Assembly (NCBI GenBank): GCA_022478985.1
Contig: JAKSZP010002706.1
Span: forward strand, 124,001-188,000
Origin: Massospora cicadina
Taxonomy: Eukaryota; Entomophthoromycota; Entomophthoromycetes; Entomophthorales; Entomophthoraceae
Direction: 5' to 3'
DNA: 64,000 nucleotides
This document shows positions 1 through 11,522 of this stretch, piece by piece. Every line of letters begins with the position of its first letter. The first letter of the stretch is position 1. The translations under genes and the position numbers were made by a program. Under the pieces are notes generated by a model that did no database searches, was not told the DNA's origin, and saw nothing but the letters and a program-made list of their open reading frames with translations.

Positions 1-2160
1 TAACAAAAACCATGGCTAACCATTTAGGGACTGTAGCATCTGCTACCATCTCTCCAGAACAATTTGGTTTTATCCCCAAAAGGTCGATTTGGGATAACGT
101 GCACTCTGTGGCTAATGTGTGCCAGTCCACAGCCTCTGGGGCACTTGTATTCTTGGACCAACAAAAGGCCTATGATAGAGTAAACTGGGAATACCTTAGG
201 GCCTGCCTCCAACAATTCCGCCTACCTCCCCGCTTCATTAACTGGGTGATGCTGCTCACGGAATCTGCAACAATGGCTGTGCGCGGCCCAGGTTTCCTAA
301 TGGAAGTAGTCCATTCTCAAAGGGGCCTGCGACAAGGGGACCCCCTGAGCCCACTCTTATACAACTTCAGCCTTGACCCACTACTGCGAAATGTGAATGC
401 CCAACTCACTGAGGTCCATGTGCCAGGCCAAACCCCAGTCAAGATGATGGCATTTGCAGATGATTGCGTGGTGGGGGTGTCTAATAACAAAGATGCACGC
501 GCGCTTGAAGCCTTCATCCAGGAATATTCCCAGGTAAGCAACGCGGCACTGAACGCCTCCAAAACCGAAATCATCCTCCTTGGTCGGTTTCAGAACTGCT
601 GGGCCCCAGCAAGTAGTTCCCAACCCAGCCCAGCTGCTCGCCCAAGTCCACGCCTCACTAACTAAAAACACACCGCTCCACTGGTGCTCCCCTTTGTGCC
701 GCGACCTACCATAGGACCGGTACGCCATCTGGGCGTGTGGTTGGAGGCAGGAGGATACGCGTCAGCAGTAATGGAGGGCCATATACTGGACAACGTGACG
801 AAGCGAATCGCCTCTCTCAGAGCCCACCCTACTACCCTCACTGGCAGGGTTGTTCTTGCCAACTCTATGCTCCTATCCAAAGTCTGGTTTGGAGCCCACG
901 CCATCCCCTTCTCCCCAAGCTTCTTCAAATCCCTGTATGCTTTGCTACAAGGTTGGCTTTGGTCAGGCCGCCCTCCACCAGTACGGCTAGAGGTCATGTT
1001 TGGCCCTCATCATTAAGGTGGCATGGGCCTGCTTGACTTCAAATCCCATGCTGCCAAGATCCTGGGCACCTGGATCGCAGCCATCACCGCCCCTACACTC
1101 CCATCCTAACACTGATCCCGCGCAGCACGCTCCAACTTCTCCCGAGCCTTGGGCCTCAACAATCCATCAAACCCCCACTCCCTGATAAAATACCTCGCAT
1201 CACACACATCAGCCACAGGTCCTCACGGGACCAAAACCCACTACAAACGAATCCTACTCTCATGCGAAGCGCAGAGTGGAGAATTCTTATTAGTGGACAT
1301 ACACCCAAAGAGGCCGCCCCTCTCCTCAGTTCACACAAGAGGTACAGGGGCTACCCATCCATGATGGCGTGATCCCCATTCAACCCCAAGTCCTATCCAG
1401 GGTGGACTACCTGGACATGATGGACATCCCTTATTCTACTGAGACCCAAAAGACTATCTGGAAATACGCACACCATCCTCTGTTGCAGCCTCAAGTCCGC
1501 TCCCATGTGTGGCGCTGCCTGAGGCGGGTGTATCGTACAGCTGAGCGCTCTAATGCTTTACACTCATCCTGTGGCGTGTGTGGCCAGTATGGAACGCTGT
1601 TTCACCGCCTGGAGAAGTGCCCCACCTCTAAAGTAATATGGCGCGAAGTCCAACGTCTGCTAGGCCAGGATCAAACACATCCCTTCAGTCTGTCAATAGA
1701 TATGTTTGCTTCATCAATGGCCTCCCCCCTCCCACCCTCCCTTCATGCTCTGGTGGTTGCAATCGCCATGTGGACTATCCACACGATTGTCTTGGATGCC
1801 ATCGCCGGATCCATCCCCACCCTCCCTGAAGCTGTTAACAGATTCCGGTCTCATTTGGTGGATCACTTTCAAGCGTGGATGTTTGGATATCTCCCACCAT
1901 GTCGCCGGCAGCTGGTCTCCTCCTGGTTCCCAGTCTGGCTCATCAAATCAGACCCCATCCTCCACACGTGCTCAATAGTGGCTACGCCCCCTACACACGT
2001 TCCCTCCCCCTTCCCATAAGTGGCGTTCCCGCTGGCAACAAGAGATAGCATCGCTTCTCTGGGGTGCCTCACCTGGTACTAAGTTTTGTCTCGTCTGAGT
2101 CATATTCGGAAGTGTCCGTCCCATGGTCAGCCTTCCCCACAATAAATTTAAATTTAAATA
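1..2160 (+). mobile_element. LINE-1 copy alpha, 3' part of a non-LTR retrotransposon (cut by window edge)
   Basis: This is the 3' two fifths of a LINE. It matches LINE-1 beta (54977-57140) base for base over nearly its whole length with scattered substitutions, starting at the first base of the window, so the rest lies outside. It carries the RT core, thumb region and a C-terminal zinc-finger domain, then a short 3' UTR ending in AAATTT-type repeats (2141-2160) instead of a plain poly(A). Downstream sequence belongs to gypsy B. The 5' target duplication is outside the window, so the exact right boundary is approximate. Confidence 0.9.
12..2019 (+). pseudogene. LINE-1 alpha ORF2, reverse transcriptase to C-terminal zinc finger (broken)
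   Basis: The reverse transcriptase would copy the element RNA at a nicked target. Visible in order: FGFIPKRS, motif A with FLDQQKAYDRV (about residues 47-57 of the first open segment), GLRQGDPLSP, then the catalytic FADD box (MAFADDCVVGV). The first segment ends at a stop at 663-665. A second open segment covers about 684-1016 and ends at a TAA where the beta copy reads CATCAT. A third covers 1369-2019 and contains a zf-RVT-like finger, CGVCGQYGTLFHRLEKC, starting at 1569. The breaks are point stops and small indels relative to beta, so this is a dead copy. Confidence 0.9.
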
Positions 2161-3058
2161 TTTGATCTCCCAGTTAAAAAATAAAGGGCCTTAGAAACGT
2201 ACCTGCCTCATCAAATATCCAACTTCCATCTGCAGAGTAGAATATTAAAACTTGAGGTTAAAACTATTCTGCCCCTTGAGGCAGTGGATGCCAAAGAAGA
2301 GATACCTCTCTATGCCTACCATTCTTTTTTTCATACCATCCAGTTCTCAAATTATTTTGGATTCCTAAATTAATATTCACATTCGCCCTAATCAGATTTT
2401 TGAGCGATATATTGACACCCTATCACTCTATTAAAGAAGCGCTGACCTGCCCTGAAAACTTTCAGATTTCACATATGGAAATTAATCTTCATTTTTAGAA
2501 ATTTAAAGAAACAGACTCCATATTCCTTGGCACTCAATCATCATTTATGAATTACTCTGTTCTAAAAATTTTAAAGATAAAACAGCGTTTGGCTCACAAC
2601 AAGACTTAAGGTTTGATCTACTATTGACCATATTTCTAGTTGAAAGTAATATCAGTTACATCATCACTCCTGATAAACTCCAGGATGTGGAATCACTCCT
2701 TGAAAATTATAAAGATATCTTCTCTAGTACTAGGTGATTATGGGAAGATGTCTGGAGTAATATATCAATTTGAAACTGAGGATCATCCCATATAAAACTC
2801 AAGTCTACATAAAATCTAAGGTCATGGAAGCTCAAGTAATTTTGGAATCAAAACAACTACTAGAGGCTGGGCTAATTGTACATTTAAAAGCTTTGGGCAT
2901 TTCCACTTTTGTTAATCTTCAAAATGGATGGAGGGCATAAATTTGTCATGGAAAACATCTGACTAGATTCCATTATTCAAAAACAGGTATCCTCTACCTT
3001 GTACAGATGACTATCCACGTCTAATGTAAAATTAAAGTACTTTTATGGCAATGGACCT
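2161..3058 (+). pseudogene. Gypsy B, left part: pre-RT linker and N-terminal reverse transcriptase (decayed)
   Basis: AT-rich and full of stops, but from about 2690 gypsy RT sequence can be followed across frames: VESLLENYKDIFSS (2690s), a region matching the conserved PSKSPWASP block (LLEAGLIVHLKALGIS), then KMDGGHKFVMEN near 2920. It ends at ATGGACCT (3051-3058), the start of the MDL motif of RT domain 2. The missing part of that motif resumes at 16388, after gypsy A. About 2161-2680 shows no recognisable domain. Confidence 0.7.
3054..3058. repeat. Target-site duplication of gypsy A, left copy (GACCT)
   Basis: GACCT directly precedes the TG of the 5' LTR at 3059. The same five bases directly follow the CA of the 3' LTR, at 16383-16387. 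Five bp is the usual Ty3/gypsy integration footprint. Removing A plus one copy restores the split RT motif of gypsy B. Confidence 0.9.
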
Positions 3059-3559
3059 TGTCACGATTCCAATATGAATGGATGATAAGCTATAGATCCT
3101 GAGGAGCATAATATAGAGTTGAGGCAAGCCTAGGGATCAATTGGAAGATTATGTTGATGAGAACTTAATCGATCAAAGCGATCATAATTTAGCAAATTAA
3201 GGGAATTCAACCAAGGTTTTGATGATAGAATGAAATCTTAAAATTTGTAGCAAATTATAAATTACCAAGCGGAAAGGGTTGAAACCGCAAAAGGTTACCA
3301 AGAACTAAGAGTTGAGTGTGATAATGCAAAGGAGGGTCTTTTTATGAGAAAAGAGGGTAGTAGGTAAGTGTTACAAAAGTATCCATTAAAGGTTAATATT
3401 AAATATAAGTATCATTGGGGAAATAGCTCCTTATTAAAGTCTTTATTATTATCAATTTTTAAGGACCAGAAATCCTCATATTACTTGTTTAATGCTCAGT
3501 GGGCTTTACTCTTTGCAACAAATTTGGCGAAATCAACCAAATTTATCAAAAAGTTAACA
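3059..3559 (+). repeat. Gypsy A 5' LTR
   Basis: Begins TGTCACGATTCCAATATG and ends AAAAAGTTAACA. It aligns along its whole length with 15883-16382; shared stretches include GCGGAAAGGGTTGAAACCG and TTTTTATGAGAAAAGAGGG. The two LTRs differ at many positions and by small indels, so the insertion is old. Confidence 0.92.
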
Positions 3560-3577
3560 GGGGTGCACACTACAGGG
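3560..3577 (+). promoter_or_regulatory. Gypsy A probable primer-binding site
   Basis: Immediately after the 5' LTR lies GGGGTGCACACTACAGG. In C and D the same position reads GTGGTGCTCACTACA. TGG at or near the LTR edge would pair with a tRNA 3' CCA. The tRNA was not identified. Confidence 0.55.
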
Positions 3578-3759
3578 AGCCTATTGTTCAACACTTAATA
3601 TACTTTATTTTTTAAATACCTTGCTGGGGTACTACCCTAGTTTATCAAATTGTCTCAATACGCGGACTTGTAGTTTGCCTTGGATACACTACTCTAGGCT
3701 CAAAAAATGCTTTTCTGAGAAAATAAAAGTATAGACAAACAGCTCGCCCAGGCCTTTCA

Positions 3760-4430
3760 CCGGCTGTACCTGGTTGGTGACCAAACCAACCAACTTGTTG
3801 ACCCCTTTGGCAACACTTTTTGAGTGGCTATACTATGCAGAGTGTAGATTAAATAAGGTTGTCATGGAGAAGGAGATCTGTAGTGACAAGCTGCCCCATT
3901 TAACTTTGATGGAAACATACATGGCTTTTCAAGCGGTTTGAATTTTCTGTAGAATGGGCTTACAATTGGCAGAAAGCAAAATTGTTTTTATCCACTTTAG
4001 ATGTTGCTAGCACAAACCAGGTCACATGTTACCTTATGGATAGTACCGTAGCATATCAAGAGATGAAGGAGACCATGATCCGCCTGTTTGAGGGTTCAGC
4101 AAAAAGGGCTTGGCACAAGGCAGATTTTTTTATAATTAAGTTTTCCAAATAATGAGTCCATGGTGGAGTTTGCGGAGTATTACACAGCTGAGGCTCATGT
4201 GTTGGTGGTAGTGAATATACTAACTAATGAGGTTGTGAGCGTAGCAATGCTGGTGGCTGTTAAGCCATATCAAGAACTGTATAATGTTATGTCTTAAATT
4301 CTTCATGAAGATGCAGAGCTATTAAAAATTGTCCATCATTTACGCAATCTATCCATCACCTTTAGCTTTACCAATATGGAATGGAAAGCCCCTGCAATTG
4401 CTACTGAATCCCTAAGGTTATTGGAACAAT
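3760..4430 (+). pseudogene. Gypsy A gag, N-terminal part (broken)
   Basis: Gag would form the particle shell. Sequence in this stretch aligns with the gag of gypsy C (about 25800-26340): matching blocks include the region encoding leucine/aspartate-rich LSTLDV-like text, YLMDSTVAYQEM-like text near 4035-4070, and the RLFEGSAKRAWH-like segment near 4080. Multiple stops and shifts break the frame. LINE-2 interrupts it after 4447, and the remainder resumes at about 11727. Confidence 0.65.
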
Positions 4431-4447
4431 AACAACATGACTCATAA
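4431..4447. repeat. Target-site duplication of LINE-2, left copy
   Basis: AACAACATGACTCATAAT here corresponds to AACAACATGGCTCTAAT at 11711-11726, with one substitution and one indel. The two copies sit exactly at the 5' start and the poly(A) end of LINE-2. Confidence 0.7.
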
Positions 4448-4660
4448 TCTCTTTCTGCTAAGCATCACTTTTCGAAAATCAATTCAGCCTGAAATTTAGC
4501 TCCACTAAAAAGATTTACGAAAACTATTAGCAAATATGGCGGGAAACCCCGCAAAAGAACCCGCAGGCTATGCCAAACGAGCCAGCACCACCCCAAACGA
4601 AGCAACCCTCGGTTACCCACCTCAGGGTCAACCAGAATCACCCGCTCTCAAGCAGCAGCC

Positions 4661-6580
4661 ATGAAAGCAGGCACCACCCCCCAACCTGGTTCTACTCCAA
4701 CTAGCGCCAGTTCACCTGATCGCACTTCTGCAACCTGCACGCCTAACAGCTCTGTGTGCGCTGCCTCCCACCAACCCGCTGGGCCCCCTCCAACCAAGGA
4801 GGCCATCACCCACGCTGTTTTAATGGCGTCTGCTCAGTTGAATGCAACTCAGCCCATCCAGGCATTCACCTCCCCCATTGTGTCAGCTAATTCAGCCCCA
4901 TCTAGTATTTCTGACGCCGTGTTTCTGGCTCCCTCCATGAGGGGCGATACCCAGCTACCTGGCCCCCAAATCCTCAGATGTAAGGTTGGATTAGCCGCAC
5001 ATTCTGGTTCACTAAGCACCAAATTGGGACAATCTACTCTTCCCAATGAGGATTCAAATGGTTCGGATTTTGGAACTTCACACCAGTTCCAATCTCACCC
5101 GTCCCATTTAAACCCCGTAATTGGCACTTCTCAAGTCGGCACTTTATCTCAATATGCTGAAAACGACCAATTCACCAATCAGCCAATGAGTTTTGCCCAC
5201 GAAATCACAGCATGTACTTGGGCTGAATTTACCCAAATAGATTGGGATGGTGATGAAACATCTCCCTCCTCCCATCTGGCTGGAGTTATTTCCAATCTGG
5301 ATGGGCCTCCCCAATTTAGCGAGGCCCAACAATCACCTGGCCCCCAAACCCTCGGATGTAAGGTTGGATTAGCCGCACATTCTGGTTCACTAAGCACCAT
5401 ATTGGGACAATCTACTCTTCCCAATGGGGTTTTAAATGGTTCAGATTTTGGAACTTCACACCAGTTCCAATCTCACCCGTCCCATTTAAACCCCATAATC
5501 GGCACTTCTCAAGTCGGCACTTTATCTCCATATGCTGAAAATGACCAATTCACCAATCAGCCAGTGAGTTTTGCCCACGAAATCACAGCAAATACTCGGG
5601 CTGAATTTACCCAAATAGATTGGGATGGTGATGAAACATCTCCCTTCTCCCATCTGGCTGGAGTTAATTCTAATCTGGATGGGCCTCCCCAATTTAACGA
5701 GGCCCAACAAACCGCCCCTCAATTTAATATGACGCCAGCAACTGCTGTAAAATTCCAGCAACAAGGGAACTCCGCAAACTTGTCCAAACTACCAGCTCAC
5801 ACTCAACCCGCAATTGCAGCCCAAAGCAAACACAAACGTACCAAAGAAGCCACTGGGGCGTGGCAAAAACCTCTGGCACCAACGCTACCCAAAGCTGATT
5901 CCCGTGAAGTGGCGTTTATTGCTGATGTTAAGAAGAAATGGGCCGAAACTAGAGCGCAAAAGCTCTACCTCGCTCAACCCTCTCTCACGCAATTCGCCTT
6001 TATTATGGGCATAACCCTGTTGAATTCTATACAGAGGATTACTTCTCATACTTTGCAGCGATTGCGGAGACATTCCCCAATTTACACCACCATCCATGAA
6101 TCAATGGAGGGCCAATACATCGATGTGGGCTTCACTGAAGCTGCCCTTGCTGACCATGCTGCCACCCTCCAGGTCATTATTCCACGCGGATCTCTTCGCA
6201 TCTCCCGCACACGCTCTCACCTGGAGAAAATTTCATGGGTTACTTTTTCCAACCTACCAACGACTGTTGATCCTGAGTCTCTCAAACTGGCACTTCATCG
6301 TGGTTTAATGGAGTTTGGGTCTGTTCTTTCAGTGGAATTTTAACGTCCCCTCTTACTATGCTCCCACTCAAAGAGCTCGCACTGCTAGGGCGTCGTTCAT
6401 CCCCTCCCCCACTGTATCCCGCAACATTGAGGTTATTCCTCGTGTGACGGTAGTTGGAGCATGCCCTGAGATCTTTTTGTCGACCCTGATCAGGCGCGCC
6501 CCCGGTGTTCATGGTGTAACGCCCTTGGACACTTGTATAGTGGCTGCACAGCTCGAAAACAAGCCCTCTTAGCCACCACC
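4661..6580 (+). pseudogene. LINE-2 ORF1 (nucleic-acid-binding protein), open for 560 codons then broken
   Basis: ORF1 proteins coat LINE RNA. The frame is open from ATG 4661 to a stop at 6341-6343, the longest open frame in the window. The N-terminal half is Ser/Thr/Pro/Gln-rich and holds two 126-residue repeats. The C-terminal half contains NLPTTVDPES at about residue 528, matching FLPTTVKRD of LINE-1 ORF1, an RRM-like region. After the stop, sequence in the same frame encodes an intact CCHC zinc knuckle CSWCNALGHLYSGC at 6506-6547. The true ORF1 therefore once ran past 6547 and is now broken by stops and a shift. Confidence 0.85.
4955..5710 (+). repeat. In-frame tandem duplication in LINE-2 ORF1, 2 x 378 bp
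   Basis: About 4955-5332 and 5333-5710 are nearly identical. Anchors 378 bp apart: GGCCCCCAAA at 4961 and 5339, GAGGCCCAACAA at 5321 and 5699. Since 378 is 126 codons, the frame is kept and ORF1 gains a second copy of the segment from GPQ..LRCKVGLAAHSG to DGPPQF.EAQQ. Differences are mostly single bases, so the duplication is recent relative to the element. Confidence 0.95.
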
Positions 6581-7290
6581 CAGGGGCCTAAACCAGGCCA
6601 AAACGATCCCACGTGGCTGCAGCAGAATTCCACAACCCACACAATGGGTTCCCGTTCAAGACCTGTCCCCTGAGGCCTTACGCCTAGCAGTTGAAACAGC
6701 TAACCCCATTATTGGTATGGGATACCTTCGCGCTCATGCCCCCTTCCAATGGGCACCCCCTCCAATCTCCCAGAGTCAACTCCCTCTCTCACCAAGCGCA
6801 AAGCATCTCCCACAGGGTGCCCCTCATCAGCCACCCCCACTCAGGGCTCCGCGGCACCCCCCACCAACCTCCACCAGCGATTTATCGCATCAACCCTCAG
6901 CTCCCAATGGAGCTATGCCCACCAGCATGGACTGGCAACCCGCGGCCTGCGGTATAAGTGCCACCTCAAAGAGTCCTACTCCAACCCCACAGTCCATTTC
7001 ACGCGGATCCTTTGCAGTGTTGGAGGAAGTGAATATGGACTCAGACTCATCAAATGGGGACACCGCGGAGGTCACCATTGAGCACCCTCAGGTCCTTCCC
7101 CTGCAACGGAGCGGGGGCAGCATCCTAGGCTGGCTTACTGGGTCCTCCGCCCCCACCCTCTCCTTCCCCTCAGAACCCTCGATGCTCCTCGCGGATTGCA
7201 GCTAATAGTCAAGCTAAAGGACTCAAAACTAGCCGCCTCACAGCAGCAGGTTTAAGCGCTGGCAACCCCAGGACATGGAGGGGAACAGCT

Positions 7291-8245
7291 ATGAGTCCCC
7301 ATGGCAGCACCCTGTCCCTGCAATCCATCAACGCAAATGGGTTGCGGGACTTTAAGCGGAGAGCCCGCCTCCTCCGAAACTTCAGGTCAGCACAAATTGA
7401 CATCGCTGCTGTCCAGAAGCCTCATATCCTCCCCCACGAACAATCTGCATGGAATGAACAGTTTGGAGGCAACTCCTTCTGGACAAACCATGCCGCCCTT
7501 ATTGTTTTGAATCCCCAGGTTAAAACCCATTCTTTTTCACAATATCTAGGTGGCCGCCTCATACTGGCCAAACTCACCACTACTGACTTCTCCTTCTTCG
7601 CTGCAAGCATCTACCTGCCTAATGCAGGTCAGGAGCAAAATCGGCTCTTGGAAGAGCTCCTCCAACTCAATCTCCCACGGAATATAGTCCTCTTAGGAGA
7701 TTTCAACACAACCATAAGTCGCGTCCGTGACTCTTACCCCCCTGCAGCAAAGGAACGCCCTGGATCAAGTCGCCTCCAGGATTTCCTTCGCCTGAGTGGC
7801 TTTATAGATGCGCTTCCACCCTCCGTGTCTGGCCTAGGTTGCATGACTAGGATCCAGTATGATGGAGGAGCTTTCCAGTCAGCGTCACGCATAGATATGC
7901 CACTGATTGGCTCCCTGCTAATTGGCCGCGTCTCCTCTCCCATCTCTCGTGAAAACCATCTGAGTGATCACAGGTCACTCACCGTTGTCCTCACCACCAC
8001 ACTTAGACCGTCGCGTAGGTTCTGGCCTAGGGTTGCCCCAGCTCTTCTCAACAACCCCTTCACTAAGGAGAAGCTGTCTATGACCATCCGGGAGACTCTC
8101 ACCTCCCCCCACCCCACCTGCTTGACCACAAGGCTAGATGGGCGGTGACCAAGGAGGGCATCACCCGCGTTGCTTATAACTGTGCCAAAGCCCAGATGAC
8201 TGCAGCTCGCGCCAGAGTCAAAGGGCGGAAGCCAGAATCAGACAT
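7291..8245 (+). pseudogene. LINE-2 ORF2 N-terminus: APE-type endonuclease
   Basis: This domain nicks the target strand to prime reverse transcription. The open segment 7291-8148 has the exonuclease/endonuclease/phosphatase signature in order: QSINANGLRD, VQKPHI, NIVLLGDFN at about residues 131-139, SRIDM, and the terminal SDHRSL with catalytic Asp-His. The acidic residue of the usual LQET motif is replaced (VQKPH), which should harm activity. The frame shifts near 8115 and continues as LLDHKARWAVTKEG to about 8240 before foreign-looking sequence begins. Confidence 0.88.
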
Positions 8246-9010
8246 CTAGAGCGAAACTGCCAGCCTTCGCCCTCTCTGTGACGGTTGAGGTCTATCCTCA
8301 GCATCACATTGCCCTGATCTTTGGTAAGACAGGGCAGGCTGTGTCTGGATGTATGGAGGAGGAGGGGGAGTTGGTCCTGGCAGGGACGTCTAAGGGGCAG
8401 GAGCTTGAAGGAGGCCAAGGAGCAGATGGGCGTTCAAGTCGAGGAAAAACGAGAATCAAGTAAAATGGGGAGTTTCGAGATTTAATTTGGATTCGAATCA
8501 AGAATGGAATGGAACAGGTGCTTGGAATTTTCGCGGTTCGTTTGGAATTCGAAATGGAACTGGTGCGGAACTGTTGAGGATCAGAACTGGCACAGAACCA
8601 TTGAGTGAGGATTCCGCGATCCTGCTGTAAGGTTTACAACAAGCATCAGTCAGATTGGCACCATAAGCTTGTGTTATATTTTATATTAGCTTGTAGCATG
8701 TGTATATAGGGAAGGAACTGGGAGCTGGAGGCTTCTCAGTTCTGTTTTCTATCAACCTGGCCAATATTAAATAGAAGAACTTTAAAATTCATATATTTAT
8801 AGTTTGAGTTTATTTAAAATAACGCCTAACTGCAGCCATGTTTGGCTTGAATCAACAAGAATTGGACTTTGAGAGTGAGCTTGGGAGAGCTATTGCCTCC
8901 ATTTATACCTTGTCTTGGAGTCAAGGCATGTTGCTGGGGTTAAGTATATTTGCAACTGTCTTCCAGGGGGTGCTTGTCCAATCTTGTAGCGCGCGCACAA
9001 GGAGAGTAAT
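8246..9010. other. Block of unknown origin inside LINE-2 ORF2
   Basis: The LINE-2 ORF2 connection region stops near 8245 and resumes near 9020. The 0.77 kb between has no match to LINE-1. About 8460-8610 is built of imperfect repeats around TTGGAATTCGAAATGGAAC and GGTGCGGAACTG, and the rest turns AT-rich. A stretch starting TGTTGAGGATCAG at 8572 resembles the start of a Ty1/copia-type LTR, but I found no matching end or 5-bp duplication. A 104-codon open frame at 8838-9152 runs partly through it and has no recognisable domain. It may be a nested insertion. Confidence 0.5.
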
Positions 9011-9019
9011 ATCAGGAGC

Positions 9020-10492
9020 CCTGTCAGCCCTATGGTCTGTAACATGGATCCTGTTGCCCAGCTCATTCGTGGCTCATTGGAAGGAGCCAGTGCGTTACAC
9101 TCTCCCAGATGGTTGGAAGACTGGGAAGCGGCGCAGGAAGCACTCCGCTTAGAGCTCACACTGCAGGAAGAACGGGCAGCAAACTTTACAACATCTCGTT
9201 ACTATGCTCAATGGGAACGCCCCACCCGCTTCTTCTTTCAGAAACAGAAAGCCCGGTCAACAGCGCAGGATATTACTGCACTGAAGATTGGCACTACAAC
9301 CACTTCAGATAAGGAGGAAATCACGCAGGAACTACACCGCTTCTACTCCAGCCTCTTCCATGCCACCCAGGTGGACCCATCGGACATCCAAGACTTCCTG
9401 TGGCGGGCTCCAGAGCCGCCCATTGACCCACGGGCTGATGAGGCTCTACTGGCGCCTATTTTCATCCAGGAGGTGATGGAAACCCTTCTGAAATCCCCAC
9501 GGCTTAAAGCCCCAGGCCCAGACGGAATACTCTTTGAGGTGTATCTTCTGGAACCTGCAGTGATAGCCAGAACCCTCCGCGACCTCTTCGCTGCACTCTT
9601 GGTGAATGGTGAGGTCCTCCCCGACTCTAGAGGCTCAATCATGACCCTCATTCACAGAAGTCATACCGTGAGAACCTGGCGAACTGGCGCCCCATAGCGT
9701 TGATCAACACAGACCACAAGCTCTTCACGAAGCTTCTGGCCAACCGCATCACCAAATGGGTGTCACCTCGCCTCTCCCATCCCAGCACGGTTTTATTTCG
9801 GGGAGGTCGTTATGGGACATCTATAATGACCTTCACGTGACTTAGACTGCTAACTCTCGTAAGGTGAATGGCTTTGTGGCTCTCCTGGATATGGAGAAAG
9901 CATATGATCGGGTAGCCTGGAAGTATATTGATGCTTCCCTGGCCCGCTTCCATCTCCCACCCGCAGCTAGGCGCTGGATATCAGCGCTCTATGACCAGCT
10001 CCACACCAGAGTCCTGGCGCCAATGGGTTTTACAGTGGCAGTACCAGTTGGACAAGGTCTCCGGCAAGGGGACCCCTGAGCCCTATCCTTTTTAACATCA
10101 CCCTTGACCCCCTCTTGGCCTCCTTACAGGACAAGCTAACAGGGATTCTGGTACCAGGTAAAGCCCCCACACGCACCATGGCATTTGCAGATGACACTGC
10201 CATTGCATTTGGCTGCCCTGGGGATGTTGCCCTCGCTGCTGTGACCATTGAGAGGTACACCAAGGCGTCCAACGCCATGGTCAGCACCTCCAAGACAACA
10301 GTTGTACAGGTCGGCTCCCCCACCTTCCCCCCACCATCTGGTATTGAACCTGAGCGCGGTACCTTCCGTCACCTGGGCGTTCTCACCAACCAACAAGGAG
10401 TTGCGCTAAAAGACAATGAGGACTTGCTCCTTGCAGCAGTTAACTCCAGGATTGCCAGCTGGAACCGGCGGCACATCACCCCCCAGGGTTGA
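9020..10492 (+). pseudogene. LINE-2 ORF2 reverse transcriptase core (broken)
   Basis: The open segment 9032-9697 contains the RT N-terminal region: RFFFQKQKARS, LKAPGPDGILFEVY, ending at a frameshift near the LANWRPI motif. It continues as 9864-10079 with motif A LLDMEKAYDRVAWKYI and GLRQGDP, broken by a TGA. Then comes 10115-10492 with the catalytic box MAFADDTAIAF at about residues 24-34. The motifs themselves are intact; three or more lesions separate the segments. Relative to LINE-1 the motif spacing is conserved but the sequence is clearly a different family. Confidence 0.9.
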
Positions 10493-10498
10493 GCTCTG

Positions 10499-11522
10499 AT
10501 GGCCAATGTGTTCCTCCTCTCCAAAGATTGGTTCCTAGCGCACGTCTGCCCATTCACAGATGCCTTTTATACGCGGCTCAATGTACTCCTCCGCTGTATG
10601 ATCTGGGGCTCAAACCATCCACCAATGGCCCTCTCAACCATTTCCCGACCCTGCAATGAAGGGGGCCTAGGGCTTCTGGACACGCGATCCCACGCCACCA
10701 CAATCTTCCTGAAGTTCCTATGGCCGATTGTCTGCTGGGACGCGACCCCCATGCCCCAATGGGCGCTCGCCCTCCGCCAGTCAGTGTCAGCAGCTCTGGG
10801 TCTTCCTAGAGCATCTCTGACCTCATTAGGGGAGTGGCTCACAAACCACCCAGGCCATCGCCTAAAACCATCCTCATCCCCCTACTGGAACCAGGCTCTC
10901 CTTGCCCTGAAACGAGTAGGCGCGCGGATCCACCATGCCTTCCCATACAGAAGGGAAGGCCCTGGCCTCAGCCCCCGTCGCCATGCAATTGTGCACAATG
11001 GACAAGTTGTCACAACTCGCCTCAACCCCCAAGATCGTCCTCCCATCCGCCCAAGGCTCCTTGAGCTCCTCCCTCCCTCTGTGAGATTTTACCTTAAGGA
11101 ATTGTGGAAGGACATCTATCACCCCATCCTGTCAACAAAGGTGTCCAACACCTTATGGAGGGTGCTCCACTGTTCATACAGGACAGGGACCGGACTGGCC
11201 CTACCTTCCAGCACTGAAGCTGCCCCCGCTGTGTGGAGCCTATTGACTCTCACCTCCATCCTTTTTTCACCTGTCCAGGTGTCGCTGCATTTTGGCCAAA
11301 GCCCGCGCGCTCCTCCATGCTCAGCCCGGGTCTGGACACCCTGTGCAAGACCTCATGTTTGAGCAGACATTGCCTGGTTGCCACCGACCCCTCTGTGTCC
11401 TCGCCTATGCCACAGCCATCTGGACCATCCATAACTCCTTCCTTCGTGCTGCCTTTGACCAGCAGGTGTGGACCCTTCCACACATGATAACCCACTTTCA
11501 GGTACACTTTGAGATGGCCTGA
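10499..11522 (+). pseudogene. LINE-2 ORF2 C-terminus with zf-RVT-like zinc finger
   Basis: The frame is open from 10499 to about 11230 with the post-RT pattern ANVFLLSKDWFLAHVCPF, homologous to the LINE-1 segment SMILSKVWFGAHAIPF. At 11221 a finger CPRCVEPIDSHLHPFFTC can be read across a frameshift, with the Cys-X2-Cys...His...Cys layout of the zinc-binding region of LINE RTs. It continues to about 11522 with LAYATAIWTIHNSFL, matching LINE-1 VAIAMWTIHTIVLD. I see no RNase H domain after it. Confidence 0.82.

Noticed and set aside
4661..6343. 560-codon frame as a host protein
   Set aside because: Position between a LINE 5' end and endonuclease, the LPTTV motif and the CCHC knuckle downstream in the same frame identify it as LINE-2 ORF1.
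8838..9152. 104-codon frame with hydrophobic stretch as a small gene
   Set aside because: Its 3' third overlaps LINE-2 ORF2 in another frame and the rest lies in the unknown block. No family recognised.
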